Below are positions 1 to 5,090 of a stretch of 5,583 nucleotides of DNA, one piece after another. Source of the DNA: Candidatus Omnitrophota bacterium. GTDB taxonomy: Bacteria; Omnitrophota; Gorgyraeia; Gygaellales; Profunditerraquicolaceae. The DNA lies in contig JALNZI010000092.1 of the NCBI GenBank assembly GCA_023229385.1, positions 1 through 5,583 on the forward strand, in the 5' to 3' direction. Made by a program: the position numbers and the translations under genes. The notes beneath the pieces were generated by a model. It ran no database searches and was not told the DNA's origin. It saw nothing but the letters and a program-made list of their open reading frames with translations. The stretch's first letter is position 1. Every line of letters starts with the position of its first letter.

Positions 1-1
1 G

Positions 2-478
2 CCAAAAGTCGTGGATGCCGATGCACTTAACGCCCTTAGTAATTGCCGAGAAATACTTAAATCTCACAAGGGACAGCTTATACTGACCCCGCATCAAATG
101 GAAATGTCGCGGCTCTTTGATATAAGCATAGATACTATAAAAAATAAAAGGAAATTGATTGCGAAAAAGCTCGCAAAACATTATAATAGTATAATTGTGC
201 TCAAAGGGCATCACAGTATTGTAACTGATGGTTTGAAAAAATATTATATGAACCGTTCAGGAAACCCGGGAATGGCAACTGCCGGTAGCGGCGATGTGCT
301 CAGTGGTATCATCGGCGCATTCCTAGCTCAGGGTTTGGATGGTTTTAAAGCTGCCAAATATGGAACATATATTCACGGCTTAGCCGGAGATTTAGCAGCA
401 AGGGAAAAAACCCAGATAGGATTGATCGCTTCCGATATCATTGATCGGATTCCGGATGCGTTAAAGAAAAGTAGCTGA
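2..478 (+). CDS. nnrD: ADP/ATP-dependent NAD(P)H-hydrate dehydratase, 3' part (truncated by window edge)
   Basis: This is the C-terminal part of the carbohydrate-kinase-like dehydratase that repairs hydrated NADH/NADPH at the expense of a nucleotide; it acts in the cytoplasm. The reading frame is open at the left edge (158 residues visible), and a GTG at base 11 lies inside the conserved PKVVDADALN strand, so it is not the true start. Family signatures appear in order: VVDADALN at the very left, TPHQMEM at about 86-106, VLKGHHSIVTDG at about 197-232, and NPGMATAGSGDVLSG at about 263-307. The GSGD aspartate is the expected catalytic base. The downstream HGLAGDLAA and SDIIDRIP segments are also typical. 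In many bacteria this domain is fused to an N-terminal NAD(P)HX epimerase (NnrE); whether that is so here lies outside the window. The TGA stop is one base before tRNA-Thr, so the mRNA 3' end is probably set by tRNA processing. Confidence 0.93.
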   Translation, partial: PKVVDADALNALSNCREILKSHKGQLILTPHQMEMSRLFDISIDTIKNKRKLIAKKLAKHYNSIIVLKGHHSIVTDGLKKYYMNRSGNPGMATAGSGDVLSGIIGAFLAQGLDGFKAAKYGTYIHGLAGDLAAREKTQIGLIASDIIDRIPDALKKSS

Positions 479-479
479 T

Positions 480-552
480 GCCGGCGTAGCTCAGTTGGTA
501 GAGCAATTGTTTTGTAAACAATGGGTCGGGGGTTCGATTCCTCTCGCCGGCT
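480..552 (+). tRNA. tRNA-Thr (anticodon UGU)
   Basis: A full cloverleaf can be drawn. The acceptor stem is GCCGGCG (480-486) with CGCCGGC (545-551). The D arm is GCTC/GAGC, and the anticodon stem ATTGT/ACAAT encloses the loop TTTGTAA, giving anticodon TGT at 513-515. The T arm is GGGGG/CCTCT with loop TTCGATT and contains two G-U pairs. The discriminator is T552 and no CCA is encoded, so a CCA-adding enzyme is required. It reads threonine ACA and related ACN codons. It begins one base after the nnrD stop codon. Confidence 0.96.
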
Positions 553-584
553 TACTTTCGCGGCCGATAATGGCCGCTCAAGTA
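553..584. repeat. Inverted repeat (hairpin) directly after tRNA-Thr
   Basis: TACTT (553-557) pairs with AAGTA (580-584), and GCGGCC (560-565) pairs with GGCCGC (572-577). The two helices are separated by a symmetric TC/TC internal loop, and the apical loop is GATAAT. The hairpin starts at the first base after the tRNA-Thr discriminator and has no following T run, so it does not look like an intrinsic terminator. It may be a processing or stability element in the tRNA-Thr/tRNA-Tyr spacer. The pairing is visible; the role is unknown. Confidence 0.5.
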
Positions 585-623
585 TTTCGCCTCGACTTTA
601 AACGTAGGCTCAATTTTATATAC

Positions 624-709
624 GGGCAGGTACCCAAGTGGCCAAAGGGGACAGACTGTAAATCTGTTGCACCTGTGCTTCAGAGGTTCGAATCCTCTCC
701 TGCCCACCA
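624..709 (+). tRNA. tRNA-Tyr (anticodon GUA)
   Basis: This is a class II tRNA with a long variable arm. The acceptor stem is GGGCAGG (624-630) with CCTGCCC (699-705), the discriminator is A706, and CCA is encoded at 707-709. The anticodon stem ACAGA/TCTGT encloses the loop CTGTAAA, with GTA at 658-660. The variable arm (about 668-681) can fold as GCAC/GTGC. The T arm is AGAGG/CCTCT with loop TTCGAAT. It is the only one of the four tRNA genes here that encodes its own CCA end. A weak possible promoter, TCGACT (592-597), 17 bases, then TTTATA (615-620), lies upstream, but I would not rely on it. Confidence 0.97.
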
Positions 710-746
710 TTATACACAACACCCAGCAATCAGTACGCACTATGTC

Positions 747-763
747 GCGGGATACTCTCCCGC
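747..763. repeat. Short perfect hairpin that copies the tRNA-Gly acceptor sequence
   Basis: GCGGGA (747-752) pairs perfectly with TCCCGC (758-763) around the loop TACTC. The left arm equals the first six bases of tRNA-Gly (784-789). The bases at 757-763, CTCCCGC, equal the 3' acceptor strand of that tRNA (847-853). The element therefore resembles a tRNA-Gly acceptor stem with the body of the tRNA removed. It may be a relic of a deleted tRNA copy, or it may compete in folding with the real acceptor stem. No T run follows, so a terminator is unlikely. Confidence 0.5.
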
Positions 764-783
764 AGAATGAAATAAAATAATTT

Positions 784-854
784 GCGGGAGTAGTTCAGTG
801 GTAGAACAATAGCCTTCCAAGCTATATATGGGGGTTCGATTCCCCTCTCCCGCT
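784..854 (+). tRNA. tRNA-Gly (anticodon UCC)
   Basis: The acceptor stem GCGGGAG (784-790) pairs with CTCCCGC (847-853). The D arm is GTTC/GAAC, and the anticodon stem ATAGC/GCTAT encloses the loop CTTCCAA with TCC at 816-818. The T arm is GGGGG/CCCCT with loop TTCGATT. The discriminator T854 is the usual base for bacterial tRNA-Gly. No CCA is encoded. A TAAAAT at 773-778 could be a -10 element, but I see no matching -35, so co-transcription with the two upstream tRNAs is more likely. The kinase gene begins 14 bases after the tRNA. Confidence 0.96.
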
Positions 855-868
855 TAAACATTTACTCT

Positions 869-2326
869 ATGTGTCCGGCTATTAAAGAGACTAAGGAAAT
901 ATTATACGGGCTTCTGGATAATACCGGAGTAATAGTAATTTATTTAGACGTTAACGGAAATATTGTTTTTTGCAACAAAAAAGCCGATAAACTAACCGGG
1001 CTTAAACATGAGGATATTATTGGCGCCAACTGGCTGAAGGTTTTATACCGCGGGGATAACAATACTATTAAACAGGATATGTTTAGAGCAGTTTTAGATG
1101 AATGCGTGAAGAATAAGAGGGAAAAAGATTTTGAAGGAGTAATCCTGGATAGTGATAAACATGAACGGATTATCTCCTGGAACCTTACGCCTGTATTAGC
1201 CGCAAATAAACAGGTTGAAGCAAGCATACTGATCGGCCATGATATCACCAAAATCAGGGAGGCGGGAAATTCTGCGAAGAATATCGACCAGACACTTAAA
1301 GATATCCTCTCCAGCCTTAAAGAATACGCCTTGTATGTCATAAACTTAGAAGGCAATATAACTTATTTTGGCATGGGCTCTGAAATCATGCTTGGTTGGA
1401 ATAAAAAGGAAATTGTTTTTAAACACGCCAATATCCTGCATAATAATGATTCTGTTGAAAACAAGCTGGATTTTATCTTAGAGCAAGTGAGGTTGTTTGG
1501 AAGATATGAAAAGGAAACAACTTTAATCACCAAAACCGGGGATGTTGTTTCTGTTATTTTGACCGCGAACAAATTCCTGGATTCAGAGGGAAAACATTTA
1601 GGTTATATTTTTATTGCCAAGGATATAAGCGAGAGGAAGAAACTCGAATACCAGGTTTTTCAGTCCGAAAAACTGGCAGCACTCGGACTTCTTTCAGCAG
1701 GCATAGCCCATGAAATCAACAACCCTCTTCTGGTTATTTCCGGGCGCGCAGCTTTATTAATGAAAGAAAAACTGGATCAGGAAATAATAGACGATCTTGA
1801 TTTGATTAGTTCACAGGCTGAACGTATTCAAAAAATGGTAGACAGGATTTTGAAGTTTTCCCAGAAAACAAAACCGGCTTTTGGGCCAGTGGACGTAAAT
1901 GAGGCTATAGAATTTATCCTGCCCTTTGCCCAATACGGAAATTTGCCCGATATCAAGGTTGAAATTGTAAAAGATTTCGCAAAAGACATGCCCATGGTTA
2001 AGGGGGACATGCATCAATTACAGGAAGTGTTTCTTAACTTAATCATCAATGCTTATCAGTCCATGCCCGAAGGAGGAATAATTAAGATTACCACGGGCAG
2101 TTTAAAAAATCTTTTTGCCCTTATTCAGGTTAAGGACACCGGCATGGGTATTCCTGTGGAACACTTAAAGGATGTTTTTATGCCGTTCTACACGACAAAA
2201 AACGATGGCAAGGGACTAGGGTTGTCAATTTGCCATAATATTATCAAAAACCATAACGGTTCAATAGAATTGGACAGTCAGTTAGGACAGGGTTCAACCT
2301 TTACCATTAAACTTCCCTTTATTTAA
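869..2326 (+). CDS. Cytoplasmic PAS-PAS sensor histidine kinase
   Basis: This 485-residue protein is a two-component sensor kinase of the NtrB-like soluble type. It has no signal peptide or membrane segment. A first PAS domain spans about residues 8-128 (IYLDVNGNIVFCNKKADKLTG region), and a second about 145-255, ending in the typical IFIAKDISERKKLE exit. The HisKA dimerisation helix follows; its H-box AGIAHEINNPL places the phospho-accepting histidine at about residue 281. The ATPase domain shows an N-box (LNLIINAYQSMPEGG, about 389-403), a G1 box (DTGMG, 423-427), an F-box (FMPFYTT) and a G2 box (GKGLGLSICHNI, from 447). All key residues are intact, so it should be active. The signal is unknown and no PAS cofactor can be predicted. 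The only ATG that keeps the whole first PAS domain is at 869, 14 bases after tRNA-Gly, with no visible Shine-Dalgarno site. The partner is almost certainly the receiver protein that starts 12 bases after this gene ends. Confidence 0.93.
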   Translation: MCPAIKETKEILYGLLDNTGVIVIYLDVNGNIVFCNKKADKLTGLKHEDIIGANWLKVLYRGDNNTIKQDMFRAVLDECVKNKREKDFEGVILDSDKHERIISWNLTPVLAANKQVEASILIGHDITKIREAGNSAKNIDQTLKDILSSLKEYALYVINLEGNITYFGMGSEIMLGWNKKEIVFKHANILHNNDSVENKLDFILEQVRLFGRYEKETTLITKTGDVVSVILTANKFLDSEGKHLGYIFIAKDISERKKLEYQVFQSEKLAALGLLSAGIAHEINNPLLVISGRAALLMKEKLDQEIIDDLDLISSQAERIQKMVDRILKFSQKTKPAFGPVDVNEAIEFILPFAQYGNLPDIKVEIVKDFAKDMPMVKGDMHQLQEVFLNLIINAYQSMPEGGIIKITTGSLKNLFALIQVKDTGMGIPVEHLKDVFMPFYTTKNDGKGLGLSICHNIIKNHNGSIELDSQLGQGSTFTIKLPFI

Positions 2327-2327
2327 A

Positions 2328-2333
2328 AAGGAG
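2328..2333 (+). promoter_or_regulatory. Strong ribosome binding site for the receiver gene
   Basis: AAGGAG lies two bases after the kinase stop codon and five bases before the ATG at 2339. It is the best Shine-Dalgarno match in the window. It suggests that the receiver is translated at a higher rate than the kinase, which lacks such a site, consistent with the usual excess of regulator over sensor. Confidence 0.75.
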
Positions 2334-2338
2334 CGCAT

Positions 2339-2731
2339 ATGCTTTATAAAGTCCTGGTGGTTGATGATGAGGTTCCGGTAAGAGACCTTTTGAATGACCT
2401 GCTAAAAAGAGAAAACTGTGGAGTATCTACTTGCGGTTCGGGCGAGGATGCCCTGGAGATGCTTAAAAAAGATTCTTTTGATGTCGTGCTTTTAGATATC
2501 AAACTTCCGGGGATAAGCGGATTAGAGGTACTTAAGAACATAAGAGATACTGATAAAAACCTTCCGGTAATTATGATTACCGGCTTTGGTTACAGTGAAG
2601 ACCTGATCTCCAAATCAAAGGAATTCGGCTGCTCCGGCTACATCGGAAAGAATATGCCCGTGGCCCAAATCATCACTACCTTTAAACAGTTTGCTAAAAA
2701 CGCTAAAGTCGGGGAAGAGCCTGCGAAATGA
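2339..2731 (+). CDS. Stand-alone response regulator receiver (CheY-like)
   Basis: This 130-residue protein is a single receiver domain with no output domain. The acidic pair D9-D10 follows the first strand (KVLVVDDE). The phospho-acceptor is D53 in VLLDIKLPG, the conserved threonine is T81 in VIMITGFG, and the conserved lysine is K104. The lysine is followed by asparagine (GKNMPV) instead of the usual proline of the KP pair, a mild departure in the beta5-alpha5 switch region. It should take phosphate from the PAS-PAS kinase encoded just upstream. With no DNA-binding or enzymatic domain, its output must be by protein contact or by relay to another kinase. The last four bases, ATGA, contain the start codon of the thymidylate synthase gene, so the two are likely translationally coupled. 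Confidence 0.93.
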   Translation: MLYKVLVVDDEVPVRDLLNDLLKRENCGVSTCGSGEDALEMLKKDSFDVVLLDIKLPGISGLEVLKNIRDTDKNLPVIMITGFGYSEDLISKSKEFGCSGYIGKNMPVAQIITTFKQFAKNAKVGEEPAK

Positions 2732-3462
2732 GTGAAGAGTTTTTAAAACCTGTGCATATTGACGCTTTTGATTTGGATGACGCCTGGTTCCAATGCCTGT
2801 CGGCAATATTGGATAAAGGGCATACATATACAATTACCCGCGGCAGTTATGAAGGGCAGAAACGCCTGGAATTTGATTTTGTTACAGTAAGAGTCCGTAA
2901 GCCGGCCCATCAAATTATACCGATTATCCCGGAAGGAATGAGCATACCGGCGCCGACAGATATGGATTATATCCAGGGTTATTTGAGCTACCTACTTACC
3001 GGCGCAAAGACTGAAACCGAAGATTATACTTACGGCGAAAGGCTGGTTGATCCAAAAGTAAAGGTCAAGCAAACTTTAGACGGCAAAGATTTAATCTGTG
3101 ATCTGCCCCTAAACGTTAACCAGATAGAAGAAGTGATTAAGATGTATAAAGAAAAGGGACCAGGGACCAACCAGGCGGTTATGGAAATCGGGATGCCTTC
3201 CGACATAAAATTAGTTGATCCGCCTTGCTTAAGGTTAATTGACACGCGGCTGCGTTATGGAAAATTACATTTTATTCTTTATTTCCGATCCTGGGATCTT
3301 TGGGGAGGTTTTCCCTCAAACCTGGGAGGGCTGCAACTGGTAAAACAGTATATGGCGGAAGAGATCGGCGCTGAAGACGGCGAGATCATAGCAGTAAGCA
3401 AAGGACTGCATCTTTATGATTACGCCTGGGACCTGGCTAAGTTAAGGACGAATAAGCAATGA
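2728..3462 (+). CDS. thyA: Thymidylate synthase, archaeal/methanogen type
   Basis: This 244-residue protein matches the thymidylate synthase fold in its C-terminal half, including the catalytic set. C167 (DPPCLRL) is the nucleophile, R187-S188-x-D190 (YFRSWD) matches the phosphate and folate region, N198 (GGFPSN) matches the asparagine that reads dUMP, and H228-x-Y230 (GLHLYDYAW) matches the ribose-binding pair. YGERL at 102-106 is also TS-like. The wording FRSWDLWGGFPSNLGG and its short length resemble the archaeal methanogen-type family (as I recall, TIGR03283) more than E. coli ThyA at 264 residues. It should convert dUMP to dTMP with a methylene-tetrahydropterin; whether folate or another pterin is used is unknown. 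The asparagine argues against a dCMP hydroxymethylase, which carries aspartate there. The N-terminal 95 residues are less familiar. The ATG overlaps the receiver stop (ATGA), with GGGGAAGAG (2711-2719) as ribosome site. Confidence 0.82.
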   Translation: MSEEFLKPVHIDAFDLDDAWFQCLSAILDKGHTYTITRGSYEGQKRLEFDFVTVRVRKPAHQIIPIIPEGMSIPAPTDMDYIQGYLSYLLTGAKTETEDYTYGERLVDPKVKVKQTLDGKDLICDLPLNVNQIEEVIKMYKEKGPGTNQAVMEIGMPSDIKLVDPPCLRLIDTRLRYGKLHFILYFRSWDLWGGFPSNLGGLQLVKQYMAEEIGAEDGEIIAVSKGLHLYDYAWDLAKLRTNKQ

Positions 3463-3869
3463 GCGATGACTTCGTGGAAAATGAACGGCGTTATTTTACC
3501 CGGTTGGAATATTCCGTACCATTAGGGTTTAAAATTTGCAATAAAGAGACTATCTCTAAGCTCTGCGCCGGATATTCCGTAAATATCAGCCAATCCGGGA
3601 TATCCTGCAGCATACGCGAAAAGGTAAGCCCCAACGACATATTATGGCTTTGCTTTGACCGGGCTACGCTGGATTTTTGCCGGGATCTGGAAAAACGCGT
3701 GCTCATTTACCAAAACGGAATAATCGGCAATGTTACCAGGGTTGAACCGGAAGAACCCGGGACCTACAGTATTGGGATTAGATTTATAACCCTGGAGGAA
3801 AAGAATACCGATAATATCCATCCTCAAGCCTACTTTTTTGAAAAGAGCTTCAAAGAAAAATATGAGTAA
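3459..3869 (+). CDS. Single-domain PilZ protein, probable c-di-GMP binder
   Basis: This 136-residue protein has both PilZ signature motifs: RYFTR at residues 11-15 (RxxxR) and NISQSG at 42-47 ([D/N]xSxxG). A beta-rich stretch follows, ending in YSIGIRFI at about 103-110, which is typical of the closing strands of the barrel. Such domains bind cyclic di-GMP with the arginines and the serine/glycine turn, and then act on a partner. There is no fused output domain, signal peptide or membrane helix. The tail after about residue 112 is polar and probably partly helical. The start codon overlaps the thymidylate synthase stop as ATGA, with AAGGA at 3444-3448 ten bases before it. Its 3' end overlaps gpsA. 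The target cannot be predicted from sequence. Confidence 0.85.
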   Translation: MSDDFVENERRYFTRLEYSVPLGFKICNKETISKLCAGYSVNISQSGISCSIREKVSPNDILWLCFDRATLDFCRDLEKRVLIYQNGIIGNVTRVEPEEPGTYSIGIRFITLEEKNTDNIHPQAYFFEKSFKEKYE

Positions 3870-4857
3870 ATTACATTTAACAATATTGGGTGACGGAGGA
3901 TGGGGTACGACTTTGGCGGTATTGCTTTCCGCTAAAGGTTACCCGGTTACGCTTTGGGGTGCCTTTAAAGACTATACCCGGCTTATGGAGAAAACCCGGC
4001 TTAACCCTAAGTTTCTTCCGGGCATAAAGATCCCGCGGGATATCTGCATAACTAACGATATCGAGCTTGCGATTTCCGGTAAAGATATAATAGTTTTAGC
4101 TGTTCCTTCTCAATATACCCGGGGGGTATTAAATAAAATCAGGGGTAAATTTGACAAAGGGGCCATTTTTCTAAGCGCTACCAAAGGAATAGAAATCAGT
4201 TCTTCCAAGAGGATGTCCGAAGTTATTCACGCAACGCTCGGCCCGGTAAGATTTGCCGTATTATCCGGCCCAACCATTGCCCAAGAGGTAGCCAAGGGAA
4301 TACCTACTACAATTGTAACCGCCTCTTATGATAAAAAAATACGTAAGACAATTCAGGAAGTATTTAGTACCGAGAGATTCAGGGTATATACCAATCCTGA
4401 CGTCATCGGAGTAGAATTAGGCGGCAGTTTAAAAAATGTCATTGCTATTGCCTGCGGCGTATCTGACGGGCTAGGGTTCGGAACCAACACTAAAGCGGCT
4501 ATCCTGGCCAGAGGGCTGGCAGAAATATCCAGATTAGGAAAGGCCATGGGGGCAAAATTAGGGACCTTTAGCGGAATCAGCGGTTTAGGCGACCTGGTTA
4601 CAACCTGTATAAGCAACCAAAGCCGTAATCGTTTTGTAGGCGAGCAGATAGGCAGAGGGAAAACCTTAAAACAAATTTGCGCTCATATGCAGATGGTTGC
4701 TGAAGGCGTAGCCACCGCAAAATCCGCCTATGCCTTAAGCTTAAAATATAAAGTGGATATGCCGATAACCAAAGAGGTATACCGCCTTCTTTATTTAAAT
4801 AAAAACCCCCGTCAGGTAGTAAAAGATTTAATGACGAGGAAAAGTAAAGAAGAGTAG
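3862..4857 (+). CDS. gpsA: Glycerol-3-phosphate dehydrogenase [NAD(P)+]
   Basis: GpsA reduces dihydroxyacetone phosphate to sn-glycerol-3-phosphate, the backbone of bacterial phospholipids. The chosen ATG gives 331 residues, the normal family size. A Rossmann dinucleotide motif GDGGWG sits at residues 10-15. It is followed by NPKFLPG (48-54), SATKGIE (105-111), LSGPTIAQEVAKG (134-146), GSLKNV (188-193, with K191 the expected catalytic lysine), GFGTNTKAAILARG, and SGLGDLVTTC with NQSRNR (240-257) and AEGV. All conserved blocks are present, so the enzyme should be active. A TTG at 3838 in the same frame would add eight basic residues, but the ATG fits the family alignment better. The start lies inside the last codons of the PilZ gene (eight-base overlap) and has only a weak ribosome site, which suggests translational coupling. 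tRNA-Pro follows 27 bases downstream. Confidence 0.95.
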   Translation: MSKLHLTILGDGGWGTTLAVLLSAKGYPVTLWGAFKDYTRLMEKTRLNPKFLPGIKIPRDICITNDIELAISGKDIIVLAVPSQYTRGVLNKIRGKFDKGAIFLSATKGIEISSSKRMSEVIHATLGPVRFAVLSGPTIAQEVAKGIPTTIVTASYDKKIRKTIQEVFSTERFRVYTNPDVIGVELGGSLKNVIAIACGVSDGLGFGTNTKAAILARGLAEISRLGKAMGAKLGTFSGISGLGDLVTTCISNQSRNRFVGEQIGRGKTLKQICAHMQMVAEGVATAKSAYALSLKYKVDMPITKEVYRLLYLNKNPRQVVKDLMTRKSKEE

Positions 4858-4884
4858 CTCTTATATAAAATATTGGATGTAATT

Positions 4885-4959
4885 CGGGGCGTGGCTCAGT
4901 TTGGCTAGAGCGCTTGAATGGGGTTCAAGAGGTCACAGGTTCAAGTCCTGTCGCCCCGA
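4885..4959 (+). tRNA. tRNA-Pro (anticodon GGG)
   Basis: The acceptor stem CGGGGCG (4885-4891) pairs with CGCCCCG (4952-4958), and the C1-G72 pair is typical of bacterial tRNA-Pro. The D arm is GCTC/GAGC. The anticodon stem CTTGA/TCAAG encloses the loop ATGGGGT, with GGG at 4920-4922. The T arm is ACAGG/CCTGT with loop TTCAAGT. The discriminator is A4959 and no CCA is encoded. It reads CCC and CCU. The 27-base gap after gpsA contains TATAAAAT (4864-4871), a possible -10 element, but no clear -35, so either its own promoter or processing from the gpsA transcript is possible. Confidence 0.96.
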
Positions 4960-4968
4960 CTTAATTGA

Positions 4969-5009
4969 GGCCCAAACTTACGGAACGAAAGTGACGTAAG
5001 TTTGGGGCC
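4969..5009. repeat. Long hairpin 1 downstream of tRNA-Pro
   Basis: GGCCCAAACTTACG (4969-4982) pairs with CGTAAGTTTGGGGCC (4995-5009), a 14-base-pair stem with one extra G in the right arm and a 12-base loop. This is the strongest secondary structure outside the tRNAs. It begins 9 bases after tRNA-Pro and could end the upstream transcript or protect its 3' end. The base run after it (CGAATTTAATCC) is not a real T tract, so a textbook intrinsic terminator is not supported. Confidence 0.6.
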
Positions 5010-5011
5010 GA

Positions 5012-5049
5012 ATTTAATCCTTGCGAGTAAATACGGGCAAGGATTAAAT
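5012..5049. repeat. Long hairpin 2, adjacent to hairpin 1
   Basis: ATTTAATCCTTGC (5012-5024) and GCAAGGATTAAAT (5037-5049) form a perfect 13-base-pair inverted repeat around a 12-base loop. Only two bases separate it from hairpin 1, and its loop has the same length. It may be a second transcript-end structure, or, because candidate promoter elements fall in both arms, an operator for the downstream PilZ gene. Confidence 0.6.
5021..5049 (+). promoter_or_regulatory. Weak candidate promoter for the downstream PilZ gene
   Basis: TTGCGA (5021-5026) and TTAAAT (5044-5049) are 17 bases apart and each match four of six bases of the sigma70-type -35 and -10 boxes. They sit in the two halves of hairpin 2, so a dimeric regulator bound to the repeat would cover both. 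The resemblance is weak and could be chance. It is listed because this is the one gene in the window with real upstream space. Confidence 0.2.
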
Positions 5050-5090
5050 ATGGTAATACAATGAGTTGTTAGATAGCGGGAAGGCCATCC

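Noticed and set aside
480..554. tRNA genes as an integration site of a mobile element
   Set aside because: No integrase gene and no direct repeat of a tRNA 3' end were seen, and the interrupting genes look like core or signalling functions.
727..739. 13-base direct repeat CAATCAGTACGCA, also at 5106-5118
   Set aside because: One copy is in a tRNA spacer and the other encodes the first PilZ motif. A single 13-base match in a window of this size can arise by chance, and the flanks are unrelated, so it is not evidence of an attachment site.
495..770. Open frame of 91 codons across the tRNA-Thr/tRNA-Tyr region (and an opposite one at 552-740)
   Set aside because: It covers tRNA-Thr and tRNA-Tyr almost completely, has no recognisable protein motif, and is explained by the structured RNA genes.
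940..1356. Minus-strand open frame of 138 codons inside the kinase gene
   Set aside because: The plus-strand frame carries clear PAS domains; the reverse frame has low-complexity, serine-rich text with no family match that I recognise.
4353..4616. Minus-strand open frame of 87 codons inside gpsA
   Set aside because: It lies opposite the most conserved part of GpsA, including the catalytic lysine and the GLGDL block, so it is a shadow frame.
4969..5009. Hairpin 1 as a classical intrinsic terminator
   Set aside because: The stem is strong, but no T tract follows on either strand, so it is recorded as an inverted repeat only.
5061..5072. Three-codon mini open frame (ATG AGT TGT TAG) before the second PilZ gene
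   Set aside because: It is too short to judge, has no ribosome site, and shows no run of regulatory codons.
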